Source: Thainema sp966674685 (GTDB lineage: Bacteria > Cyanobacteriota > Cyanobacteriia > Phormidesmidales > Phormidesmidaceae). From it: a DNA stretch of 64,000 nucleotides. The first letter of the stretch is position 1. Each line of letters begins with the position of its first letter. A program made the translations under genes and the position numbers. This document shows, one piece after another, positions 16,483-24,517 of the stretch. The notes under the pieces were generated by a model. That model was given only the letters and a program-made list of their open reading frames with translations, ran no database searches and was not told where the DNA came from. Location of the stretch: assembly GCA_966674685.1 (NCBI GenBank), contig CBKWJC010000009.1, positions 31,866 through 95,865 of the forward strand. Direction: 5' to 3'.

Positions 16483-16902
16483 GTGAAAAAGAATGGGTTT
16501 CTGCTAGCTTGTACGGTGCTCACCTGCGCTGTGATCCCTCAAATCGTCCTAGCCGATGAAGTCTGGACAACCGAAGAATATGATGTAATCTACCAAGAAG
16601 ATCGAGGCGAAACCGCCATTTGGTCATACGGCGACAACGGTATTGTCTTTATTGATGGTTTAGCCGGAGTGTTTACTGGCCGAGGCTCCTACACAGGCTA
16701 TTGGGCGCAAACCTCGTCTTCACAACGGTGCGATACCTTTCGAGAAGGCCCAGAGGGCGAACCAACCTATTATTGGGGGCGCTTCGAGGTTATGTTCCTC
16801 GATCCAGATTTCCCGTCGCGCTGGCACGCTCATGCTGGTTTGTGCAATCAAGAGCCGACTATGTTTTTCAATGGCACACCCGTGACCTCTTCTCAGCAGT
16901 GA
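16483..16902 (+). CDS. secreted protein of unknown function
   Basis: 139 aa with a clear signal peptide: KKNG, a hydrophobic core FLLACTVLTCAVIPQIV, cleavage near LADE. The mature part is aromatic- and acid-rich and has two cysteines (CDTF, LCNQ) that could pair. I do not recognise the family. It starts with GTG behind a good GAGGTGG. A decayed copy of its ribosome-binding site and signal-peptide region lies about 540 bp downstream (17018-17094), so the locus has been partly duplicated. It lies in the accessory zone next to the broken vapC. Confidence 0.6.
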   Translation: MKKNGFLLACTVLTCAVIPQIVLADEVWTTEEYDVIYQEDRGETAIWSYGDNGIVFIDGLAGVFTGRGSYTGYWAQTSSSQRCDTFREGPEGEPTYYWGRFEVMFLDPDFPSRWHAHAGLCNQEPTMFFNGTPVTSSQQ

Positions 16903-16946
16903 TGGCATAGAGCAGAATTAGCAATCTGCTGAGTGAAGATGCGGAT

Positions 16947-16975
16947 GCGATCGCAGATGGGAAACGTGCGATCGC
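16947..16975. repeat. paired HIP1 hairpin, copy 2
   Basis: Two HIP1 octamers 21 bp apart with spacer AGATGGGAAACGT. It matches the copy at 16013-16041 except for one or two bases. It lies 45 bp after the secreted-protein stop codon and could form a stem of about 10 bp. Confidence 0.65.
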
Positions 16976-17017
16976 ACACTGTCTAACCCTGCTCCACCGA
17001 GCGTCTAGCTTTTCTCC

Positions 17018-17094
17018 ACAAATAAATGAAGTGGCAGCGTAAAAAAGACTGGCTTTGGCTGGCTTGCGCCGTACTCACCTGCGCCGTGCCCCCT
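17018..17094 (+). pseudogene. decayed duplicate of the 5' end of the secreted-protein gene
   Basis: AATAAATGAAGTGGCAGCGT and the following ~55 bp align with the region from the ribosome-binding site to signal-peptide codon ~20 of the gene at 16483 (shared CTCACCTGCGC and CCCT). The start codon GTG has become GTA and the frame is lost soon after. The remaining 3' part is not recognisable. Confidence 0.6.
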
Positions 17095-17358
17095 GGGGAA
17101 GTGCGATCGCGCCTTGCTCTACGCTGATTGCTGCCAACATCTACACCAATTTACGCGCCTTTCCTAAAAATTTACCTTTACGAACTATCATGAGTCTCAA
17201 CGAGCAGTACGGCATTCGCTAAAAGCACATCATTGTCTGCTACCACATCTTCATTGACTACGAATTAAGCCTATTCTGTTCATTGACAACTTTCCATTTT
17301 GAGAAAGATGTGATAGTCGTAGAAACATCATTTAGTGAAGTTTTGTTTGAGGGTTTTT
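17095..17358. other. gene-free spacer before the 112-aa protein
   Basis: Together with the preceding pseudogene scar this is about 450 bp without an intact gene. It has one HIP1 near 17105. I saw no gene, terminator or repeat beyond that. Confidence 0.4.
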
Positions 17359-17697
17359 ATGGCACGATACACGAACCAATTTACGGTATCGACCGCCGAA
17401 CGGGATCTACAGGCGGCGATCGCAAATACCCTCAGAGCATGCAATCTGAACTTGATTTACGAAACCAACGACTACCTGGTAGCCAAAGAGAAACCCGGCC
17501 AGGTTTCCTACTGGCAGCTCGCTACCATCGAAGTTTTGATCAACTCGACTCAGCGCAGCCGCACAGGCAGCGAAATTGACGTGGATTTAGTCGTCAAGAA
17601 CGAAGAACTGCCGCTTAAGCGCAACAACCACTGCCAGCGCGTTTTTGAAGCAGTACGAGATGCGATCGCGCAAGCTCCGCCTTGTGCTGCTATCTAG
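17359..17697 (+). CDS. conserved hypothetical cyanobacterial protein
   Basis: 112 aa from the ATG at 17359, preceded by GAGGG about 6 nt upstream. The frame is open from 17335, but the extra eight residues lack a ribosome-binding site. It reads as an alpha/beta domain: TVSTAERDLQAAIANTL, then LNLIYETNDYLVAKEKPG, then a strand pair. No signal peptide or membrane segment. It resembles small hypothetical proteins of cyanobacteria; function unknown. It sits 127 bp upstream of glgP on the same strand. Confidence 0.6.
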   Translation: MARYTNQFTVSTAERDLQAAIANTLRACNLNLIYETNDYLVAKEKPGQVSYWQLATIEVLINSTQRSRTGSEIDVDLVVKNEELPLKRNNHCQRVFEAVRDAIAQAPPCAAI

Positions 17698-17824
17698 TAC
17701 CCCCGCACAATTTTGGGTCTTTAGCAATCTCCACCCAAAGACAGTCTTAAGACCAACCCTTCTTGAACCCACAGCATACACAATAGCTGTAATGCTATAG
17801 CTGGAATTACGGGTTGAAATCATC

Positions 17825-20479
17825 ATGCGCCCCATTCGCACGTTTAACATTACGCCCGCTCTGCCTCCTCGGTTAGAGTCATTGCGGACGCTTGCCTACA
17901 ATATCCACTGGGATTGGAATAGCACCACCACTGACCTATTTCGCCGCCTCGACCAGGATCTGTGGGAATCAAGTCGACACAACCCCGTCCTGATGCTGGG
18001 GACGATTAGCCAAACTCGTTTACAAGAAGTTGCCGAAGATGAAGGCTTCATCGCCCATATGGAGCGAGCAGCAGAGCAACTCGATAACTATCTCAATAAC
18101 CGATCCTGGTATCGCCGAAATCGGGGCAAAGATGCGCCAACTGAATGTTACGCCTACTTTTCAGCCGAATTTGGCCTCACCTCATGCTTACCGATCTACT
18201 CCGGTGGCTTAGGCGTCTTAGCTGGCGATCACCTCAAATCAGCCAGTGACTTGGGTTTACCGCTGGTGGGTGTTGGCTTGCTCTACCAGGAAGGCTACTT
18301 TGCCCAGTACTTAAATGCAGATGGCTGGCAGCAGGAGCGCTACCCGATTAATGACTTTTACAACATGCCGCTGCATTTGGAGTGCCATCCCGACGGCTCC
18401 GAAATTCGGATTGCCGTCGATTATCCGGGCCGCATCGTCTATGCCCGCATCTGGCGCGTGCAGGTGGGCACTGTGCCGCTCTATCTGCTAGATACCAACA
18501 TTGAGCCGAATAATCAGTACGACCAAGACATCACCGACCAGCTTTACGGCGGCGATATTGATTTGCGGATTCACCAGGAAATCATGCTGGGCGTGGGCGG
18601 CGTGCGAATGCTGGAAGCACTGGGTCTCAAACCCACCGTTTACCACATGAATGAGGGACACTCCGCCTTTCTCGCCCTAGAGCGGATTCGGATGCTGATG
18701 CACGATCCCGGCTTGAGCTTTGAAGAAGCCCTCCAGGTGGCGCATAATAGCCAGTTGTTTACGACCCATACCCCCGTCCCGGCAGGTATTGATCTGTTTC
18801 CGCCCGATAAGGTGCTGCACTACTTGAGCCACTACGCTCATCAGTTTGGCATCTCAGAAGAGGAACTGCTGTCTCTGGGCCGCAAGGACACAGGTGATTT
18901 CGTTGCCCCGTTCAGCATGGCAATTTTGGCGATCAAGATGGCGTCGTTCGTCAACGGCGTGAGCAAGCTGCACGGTGCCGTATCGCGACAGATGTTTGGC
19001 AACCTGTGGGAAGATATTCCGCTGTCGGAAGTGCCCATCACTTCGATTACCAATGGTGTCCATGCCCATAGCTGTGTTCATAAGGTTAACCAGGAACTCT
19101 ATGAGCGCTATCTGGGGCCGAACTGGTCACAGGCTCCAGCCGATCAGCCCCTCTGGTCTCGCCTGGACTCCATCCCTGATGAGGAAATGTGGCGCACACA
19201 TGAGCGCTGTCGAGCCGACTTAGTTGTATCCGTGCGGGAATGGCTACACAAAAGCCTGCTGGATCGGGGTGCATCGCCATTAGAACTGGATCAAGCAGAA
19301 GATGTGCTTGACCCATCGGTCTTCACGATTGGCTTCGCTCGGCGATTTGCAACCTACAAGCGGGCGACGCTGTTCCTACGGGACATAGAACGGATTAAGG
19401 CTTTGATTAAAGGCGGTGTAGACGGTAAGCGAGTACAGTTTGTAATTGCCGGAAAAGCTCATCCCAAGGACATTCCCGGTAAAGAGCTGATTCGGCAAAT
19501 TATTCACTTTGCCCGTGAGGAAGGCTTAACCCGCTCGATTGTGTTTGTGCCGAACTACGACTTGAATGTGGCGCGCAAGATGGTGGCGGGTTGCGATGTG
19601 TGGCTGAATACGCCCCGTCGCCCCCGTGAGGCTTCCGGCACCAGCGGCATGAAAGCAGCGATGAACGGTTTACCCAATCTCAGCGTGCTGGACGGCTGGT
19701 GGGATGAGGCTGATTACGTCAAAACGGGCTGGCCGATTGGCTACGGCGAAGACTACGATGATCCAGACTATCAGGATGATGTGGAAGCGAATGCGCTCTA
19801 TGACCTGCTAGAGAAAGAGGTGGTGCCGCTGTTCTACGATCGCGATGCCGAGGGTGTGCCGCGCGGCTGGGTTGAGAAGATGAAGAATGCGGTTCGGCTC
19901 AACTGCCCACGGTTCAACACCTCACGCATGCTGGCTGACTACGCCACCCGTGCCTATTTCCCAATTAGCGATCGCTATTTGAAACTGACAGAAGATAACT
20001 ATACTCCGGCTAAGGAGTTGGCGCATTGGCAGTCCCGCCTGTTCCAGCACTGGTATGACATCAAGATTCAAGAGGTGCATATCTTTGAGCCATCGCAGAT
20101 TCAGGTCTATCAGCCGATGAAGGTGCAAGCGCATATTGCACTCGACAACATGAATCCATCGGATGTGCAGGTTGAACTGTATCAGGGCATGGTGGGTGTT
20201 GATGGCGAGATTCACGATGGGGAAGCAACGCCAATGACCTATGTGGGGCAGTTTGATGGCAATGGCAAAGGTGCATATTCGCTGTATGAGACGGAAATCG
20301 CTTATGACAGCAGCGGCTTGCAGGGCTTGTCGCTGCGGGTGATGCCCAGTCATCCCTACTTGAGCAGCGCCTATGAACCGCGACTGGTGCTGTGGGCACA
20401 GCCGGAAACGGTGCAGATTCATGCCCAGTCAGAGGCATCTGCTCCGCCAGCAGCACCGTATGAGACGGCAGTTAGCTAA
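17825..20479 (+). CDS. glgP: alpha-glucan phosphorylase (GT35, short-type GlgP)
   Basis: Releases glucose-1-phosphate from glycogen. 884 aa, the variant with an N-terminal extension (PALPPRLESLRTLAYNIHWDW) found in many bacteria and cyanobacteria. Seen: AYFSAEFGLTSCLPIYSGGLG near 110-130, the substrate loop THTPVPAG near 320, FARRFATYKRATL near 505, and the pyridoxal-phosphate site region GTSGMKAAMNGLPNLS near 610-625 with its lysine. The C-terminal ~130 residues form an extra beta domain. A strong terminator follows. Confidence 0.95.
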   Translation: MRPIRTFNITPALPPRLESLRTLAYNIHWDWNSTTTDLFRRLDQDLWESSRHNPVLMLGTISQTRLQEVAEDEGFIAHMERAAEQLDNYLNNRSWYRRNRGKDAPTECYAYFSAEFGLTSCLPIYSGGLGVLAGDHLKSASDLGLPLVGVGLLYQEGYFAQYLNADGWQQERYPINDFYNMPLHLECHPDGSEIRIAVDYPGRIVYARIWRVQVGTVPLYLLDTNIEPNNQYDQDITDQLYGGDIDLRIHQEIMLGVGGVRMLEALGLKPTVYHMNEGHSAFLALERIRMLMHDPGLSFEEALQVAHNSQLFTTHTPVPAGIDLFPPDKVLHYLSHYAHQFGISEEELLSLGRKDTGDFVAPFSMAILAIKMASFVNGVSKLHGAVSRQMFGNLWEDIPLSEVPITSITNGVHAHSCVHKVNQELYERYLGPNWSQAPADQPLWSRLDSIPDEEMWRTHERCRADLVVSVREWLHKSLLDRGASPLELDQAEDVLDPSVFTIGFARRFATYKRATLFLRDIERIKALIKGGVDGKRVQFVIAGKAHPKDIPGKELIRQIIHFAREEGLTRSIVFVPNYDLNVARKMVAGCDVWLNTPRRPREASGTSGMKAAMNGLPNLSVLDGWWDEADYVKTGWPIGYGEDYDDPDYQDDVEANALYDLLEKEVVPLFYDRDAEGVPRGWVEKMKNAVRLNCPRFNTSRMLADYATRAYFPISDRYLKLTEDNYTPAKELAHWQSRLFQHWYDIKIQEVHIFEPSQIQVYQPMKVQAHIALDNMNPSDVQVELYQGMVGVDGEIHDGEATPMTYVGQFDGNGKGAYSLYETEIAYDSSGLQGLSLRVMPSHPYLSSAYEPRLVLWAQPETVQIHAQSEASAPPAAPYETAVS

Positions 20480-20511
20480 AAAAACTACTAGCGCTGAAAG
20501 TTGTGATTATT

Positions 20512-20554
20512 CGGCATGTAGGAATGCACTGCATTCTTACATGCCGTTTTGTTT
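20512..20554 (+). terminator. intrinsic terminator of glgP
   Basis: CGGCATGTAGGAATGC pairs with GCATTCTTACATGCCG (one G-T pair) around a tiny loop, followed by TTTTGTTTTG. It starts about 30 bp after the glgP stop. Confidence 0.8.
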
Positions 20555-20661
20555 TGAGGGTTGCGAAGGGTGCGATCGCACATCAAATCCTGCAAATCTT
20601 CTCTTCCCTTGACGTTAGCAGGAGAAATTGCATATGAAGGGAAAAGTTTCACCCAGGACTT

Positions 20662-20829
20662 ATGAAAATAGAAGTTGCTTTAATTAGCGGGCTGTGCTGC
20701 GCTATCGGTCAAAGCGTTTTACTCCACCTTTTCTTTTCAGCGTTTATGGCCACCTATGGAGCATGGGTATTGCTCGGCTTATCAATCTTTAATTGTGGTG
20801 CGGCAGGCTTAATTCTATTGCTTTATTAG
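20662..20829 (+). CDS. possible 55-aa membrane protein
   Basis: A short frame from ATG 20662 to TAG 20829 encodes two hydrophobic segments: VALISGLCCAIGQSVLLHLF and WVLLGLSIFN...GLILLLY. AGGA lies close upstream. The composition is a plausible two-helix mini-protein with three cysteines. There is no homology evidence and no conserved motif, so it may be spurious. Confidence 0.35.
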   Translation: MKIEVALISGLCCAIGQSVLLHLFFSAFMATYGAWVLLGLSIFNCGAAGLILLLY

Positions 20830-21179
20830 GTTTTGGCTTTTCGATATGAGGATATTAAGAGGAATTAAATGGAAAGTTGCGATCGCAATCCAATATTCAA
20901 AAATAATCGTAGATTTACAATCAGATAAATCGAATTTATTTTACTGAATGCTCAGCCTAATCACCCCAATTGATATGTTTAGGCTGGCAAATTAGGTGAT
21001 CCGGCAGTTTCACTCTAATCAATTGTTGGACTAATTAGCTCCTTGACGAGTGCAGTAGCCATAAGCTACCGATTAATTTGCAAAATAATGAAATACATTG
21101 TGATGCTCTAGATGTGTAACAGTTACAAAGGTGAGCAGCAACACCATAGACAGCAAGCGTGATCACTCTCTGATGAAAT
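20830..21179. other. AT-rich gene-free spacer
   Basis: No gene seen. The composition is markedly AT-rich with one HIP1, as in the following nuclease gene. It is likely part of the same acquired patch and holds that gene's promoter. Confidence 0.45.
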
Positions 21180-22184
21180 ATGCTCAAACCATCTGAAATT
21201 TACAGACTTGTGAATGACTACATTGGTGTATCTGGAGGATATCTGAATAATTTTTCATATAGAACCCACTATGAGTTCTATCCTTACTATTGTGATTTAG
21301 AGATTGATGTAGCTGACTACGAACCTGGCACTACACGGGCAAAGTTCATTCGAATACTCGAAGAATCAAATCCATTAGTCCAAGCTAAAATTCTAAGAGG
21401 AGTGTTCAAAAAAATTCCTGTTTCAGCTTTTGAGGAAAAGGATAGAGAGAAAAAACAGGAAATTCATGACGAATATCAGGCGATCATTGCTAGGCTTGAG
21501 TCTTTTTCACAAGGTGATAGTAGCGATTTCAAGAATTTGATCTTTGCTGCGAACGGACCAAAACCTGAAATTGTATTGGTTAATGCAACTACTAACGAAA
21601 TCAAAATCGTAAAGAATGAAGAGTACTGTCTCGTATACGATAGACCATTAACTGAAAAGGGGCTTTTATGGGAGGAATTAGTTGATTGGTGGTGTGATAG
21701 AGAGAATTTACAGAGTCAAAATCGTTCTGAACAGCGACGCGGACTGTTTAATAGATTACAAGCATCCATTGAAGATAACGAACCAGAAAAAATCTTATTT
21801 CGAACTTATTATAAAACCTTTTTCGAAGAGTTGGGAAATAGACTGCCAGCACTAATTCCACAAGTTTACTTACACTATGATCCCTATACCTGTAAGCATC
21901 TACAAGGTAAAAAGAGGTTGATTCGACAAAGAATGGATTTTTTGTTGTTACTTCCGTATGGTAAAAACGTTGTAATTGAGGTGGACGGCAAACAGCATTA
22001 TTCTGAAAATGGACAATCTAGTCCTCGTTTATATGCAGAAATGGTTGCAGAGGATAGGCGTTTGAAACTTACGGGTTATGAAGTATACAGATTTGGTGGA
22101 CATGAGTTCATAGAGACCGAGGAACCACAGGAAGCAGTAAGAGAATTTTTCAGAGAATTTTTCAAATTTTTTTCTATTGTTTGA
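21180..22184 (+). CDS. AbiJ-NTD3-like domain fused to DUF559/Vsr-type endonuclease
   Basis: 334 aa. Residues 1-80 (KPSEIYRLVNDYIGVSGGYL, FSYRTHYEFYPYYCDL, GTTRAKFIRIL) look like the N-terminal domain seen in AbiJ-type abortive-infection proteins (NTD3). Residues ~205-330 form a PD-(D/E)XK nuclease of the DUF559/Vsr type: RQRMDFLLLLP (Asp253), VVIEVDGKQHY (Glu267, Asp269, Lys271, His273) and RRLKLTGYEVYRFGGHEF. The catalytic set looks intact. The gene is AT-rich and stands alone, 350 bp from any neighbour. A single-gene phage-defence role is inferred from domain architecture. Confidence 0.7.
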   Translation: MLKPSEIYRLVNDYIGVSGGYLNNFSYRTHYEFYPYYCDLEIDVADYEPGTTRAKFIRILEESNPLVQAKILRGVFKKIPVSAFEEKDREKKQEIHDEYQAIIARLESFSQGDSSDFKNLIFAANGPKPEIVLVNATTNEIKIVKNEEYCLVYDRPLTEKGLLWEELVDWWCDRENLQSQNRSEQRRGLFNRLQASIEDNEPEKILFRTYYKTFFEELGNRLPALIPQVYLHYDPYTCKHLQGKKRLIRQRMDFLLLLPYGKNVVIEVDGKQHYSENGQSSPRLYAEMVAEDRRLKLTGYEVYRFGGHEFIETEEPQEAVREFFREFFKFFSIV

Positions 22185-22293
22185 CGCCAACAGTCCGACA
22201 CTTCACGGCAACGAATAGCCAAAAGTCGTTGGTGTGCTTTACTGTTATGCAGCATGAGCTAAATTTCTTTTATTTTGAGCTCTATGCAGACCA

Positions 22294-22743
22294 TCATTGG
22301 GAGGCAGCGGGTGCTGGCTGGGCTTGTTCGCAGACAAACTGTAAGACGGCGGCTGCGCTACTGCCAGACTGAGGTTGGGTTAGGGGGCCAGCGTCATCAT
22401 AGTTAATGCGCTGGATTACCTGTTGTTCCTGATCACGTGCAACAATTCGTCTGAGCCGCGAAACACCGCCAGCACAATCAGCAGAGCGATATAGCATGAC
22501 ACTGTAAACAGGTTTCTCCAGATCAACTCCGACAAAGGCATCGTTCGGTTGAGGAAAACTGCGGTTTTCCCAATACCAAACCGCTCCGTCCCGAACTTCA
22601 ATGGAGTTGCGCTCTACCATAAAGCGATCGCCCACCACATTGCGCGTAACCTCTACCCAATCGACTTCAGAAGATTGAGCCAACGCACCAGAAGCGCTGA
22701 CAGCAGACAGAATTGCAGTCAAACCAATAAGCAACGTTTTCAT
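22294..22743 (-). CDS. secreted protein, surface-adhesin-E-like
   Basis: 149 aa with a signal peptide (KTLLIGLTAILSAVSASGALAQ, cleavage after ALA-Q). The mature part has WVEVTRNVVGDRFMVERNSIEV, a tryptophan-rich strand, then a pair of cysteines, one near SADC and one in FVCEQ. This layout (short beta domain ending in F-x-C) resembles the Adhesin_E/Hib surface family; assignment is tentative. It lies 25 bp downstream of a TPR secreted protein on the same strand, so the two are probably co-expressed and exported. Confidence 0.6.
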   Translation of the reverse strand: MKTLLIGLTAILSAVSASGALAQSSEVDWVEVTRNVVGDRFMVERNSIEVRDGAVWYWENRSFPQPNDAFVGVDLEKPVYSVMLYRSADCAGGVSRLRRIVARDQEQQVIQRINYDDAGPLTQPQSGSSAAAVLQFVCEQAQPAPAASQ

Positions 22744-22768
22744 AAGCTACTGGGGATTAAAACTGAGA

Positions 22769-23467
22769 TTAACGATCAGACGCATCTTCAGAAGGGTTCG
22801 TGCGATACTGCTCAACATTTTGGATAGCTTGTTGAGCATAGGAATTATTGGGGCGTTCATCTAATGCCCGCTGAAAATAGATCAGTGCGGTTGCATAATC
22901 GCGTTCCTGGGTAGCGGCATAGCCTGCTGCCATATAGCGATCAAACTCAGATGTTTGGGGTGGCTGTTGTCCTGACGATGGAGAAGATTGAGGCGCTGCT
23001 GCCGCTGTCGCATTGCCTCGCTGTCCCTCATAAGCACTCACAACCCTCTGAACATAATCTGCAATTTCAGAACTGTTGTATTGAGACGGGTCACCGCGCA
23101 TCCACCAAGCAGCAGATCGACGCACCGCTAGTATTTCATTGTTGCCGCTCGCCGCATACTCATCTTGCAGCACGTCGCGCATTACGCAAGTCACAACCGA
23201 ACGGGCGATATCTGGGCTAGCCTCAAACTCAGTTGGTGAAAGCTCTCGACCGATGCAGGAGCGCGACCACCGGGGAATGTTACCGGGCATAATTTGCCAA
23301 TCGCTGTAGAGTCCGTCATCTGCACGCCCCGTTTGAGGTGCGGCTTGACGAAGCGCCTCAACCAAGGCGGAAACTTGACGATCTGAGACTTGTGCCTGGG
23401 CGGGTAGCGTTCCCGCTGCTAGGATTACGCCAAGGCTGACGATCAGTTTGCCAATGGGTACTCGCAT
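22769..23467 (-). CDS. exported TPR-containing protein
   Basis: 232 aa from the ATG at 23467; the frame is open to 23488, but the upstream start would put charged residues before the signal peptide. Signal peptide: RVPIGKLIVSLGVILAAGTLPAQAQ. The middle has two cysteines (SCIGRELS, VTCVMRDVL), then a linker rich in A, S, Q and P. Near the C-terminus is one clear TPR unit (AAGYAATQERDYATALIYFQRAL) followed by half of another. It is likely periplasmic; function unknown. It is directly upstream of the adhesin-E-like gene. Confidence 0.65.
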   Translation of the reverse strand: MRVPIGKLIVSLGVILAAGTLPAQAQVSDRQVSALVEALRQAAPQTGRADDGLYSDWQIMPGNIPRWSRSCIGRELSPTEFEASPDIARSVVTCVMRDVLQDEYAASGNNEILAVRRSAAWWMRGDPSQYNSSEIADYVQRVVSAYEGQRGNATAAAAPQSSPSSGQQPPQTSEFDRYMAAGYAATQERDYATALIYFQRALDERPNNSYAQQAIQNVEQYRTNPSEDASDR

Positions 23468-23556
23468 GACTCTACATCTATATCCCAAGTAGCTTTTAGA
23501 TCGGATTTTACACTCATTACCTGACGCCTGCCATTGATCGTTTGTCAGGTGTTTTT

Positions 23557-24093
23557 TTATCTCTTGCCGCCTTTTTCAGTGCCAGGGCAACTGTATTGGC
23601 TCAGCGTCAATACTAAGTCATCGCCATGTTTTGTGAATTCGCTTCTGTCTGAAGATTTTAGGTGAACTGGAGAGTCCCGCGTTAGATTGCGACCAAACCA
23701 GGTAATCGCCACGACGCATTCGTCCGAACCCACTCCCCAATGCTCGTAGTCAGTTGTACTGTCGTAGGGCATATCAGCGCCTACATACCATGCACCCGCT
23801 AACCCTTCTGGCCGAGTATTTTCGTTTACATCGGCGGGAAAATTGCCTGTTTCTAGGCGGTACATTTCTAATTCATCGCGCATAGTATCCATCTTGACGC
23901 GAGCTTCTGCATAATAAGCTTTTTGCTGCATATTCAATACGCTTGGCCAGGCAATTGTGGCCAGGATACCGAGCACAAACGTAACAATTAAAACTTCCAG
24001 TAGCGTCATACCGTCATCACCAGCAGCGGGTTGCTGCTGGCGTTGAAGGACGTATATCCACCATAAAAATGAGTTGGGCTGACGGTAATTCAT
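23557..24093 (-). CDS. type IV pilin-like protein
   Basis: 178 aa with a prepilin peptidase site: after a 28-residue leader, GDDG is followed by MTLLEVLIVTFVLGILATIAW, with Glu at +5 of the mature protein. This marks a type IV pilus or type II secretion pseudopilin. The globular part has AEARVKMDTMRDELEMYRLETGNFP as the C-terminal half of the long helix, and two cysteines (DECVV, YSCPG) that could form the D-loop disulfide. The leader is unusually long and aromatic (LWWIYVL). Single gene; no pilus-assembly genes adjacent. Confidence 0.8.
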   Translation of the reverse strand: MNYRQPNSFLWWIYVLQRQQQPAAGDDGMTLLEVLIVTFVLGILATIAWPSVLNMQQKAYYAEARVKMDTMRDELEMYRLETGNFPADVNENTRPEGLAGAWYVGADMPYDSTTDYEHWGVGSDECVVAITWFGRNLTRDSPVHLKSSDRSEFTKHGDDLVLTLSQYSCPGTEKGGKR

Positions 24094-24517
24094 GGTGCAA
24101 GCCTTTAGAGCTTCTTTGAGAGGATACTGGTCTAGCCAAAGGAGACTTGAGCGATAGACCTTGGCTTAGGATTGTTGAATCAAGGTTCTAAAGACTTATG
24201 CAGATGTTTTGCGGTAAAACCGGAGAATTTACTGAATCTTTATACAATAAAAGGAAAATGCGAGATCCTTTGAGTATAAATACTGATCACCTAAGGGCTA
24301 ATTTGGGGATTCTGCCCCAAGAAAGACCAGTAAATCGCTAAAATTCGGCAAAATCGAGAGTAATGTGAAATCCGATTCACATGATCCGGTTTGGTTTTGG
24401 CAAATGGCAGAGATGCCTTGTTGTCAAATGCTCAAGCTGGTTGTTGTGAACGGATTTGCTAGCAGACGGTCTCTCCTTTCTCGTTGCCTATTATTAGCCG
24501 CTTGTTCATTGTTTGCT
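24094..24517. other. gene-free spacer between pilin and hppD
   Basis: No gene is supported. A frame continuous with hppD runs back to 24365, but its 51 residues look non-coding and do not match HPPD. The promoters of two divergent genes must lie here; no clear motif was seen. Confidence 0.4.

Noticed and set aside
22181..22372. 63-aa plus-strand frame after the AbiJ-like gene
   Set aside because: It overlaps the 3' end of the adhesin-E-like gene on the other strand, has mixed composition and no ribosome-binding site.
24365..24517. 51-residue extension of HPPD with a lipobox-like stretch (LLLAACS)
   Set aside because: HPPD is cytosolic and homology starts at MDIDHVHF; the extension is most likely untranslated.
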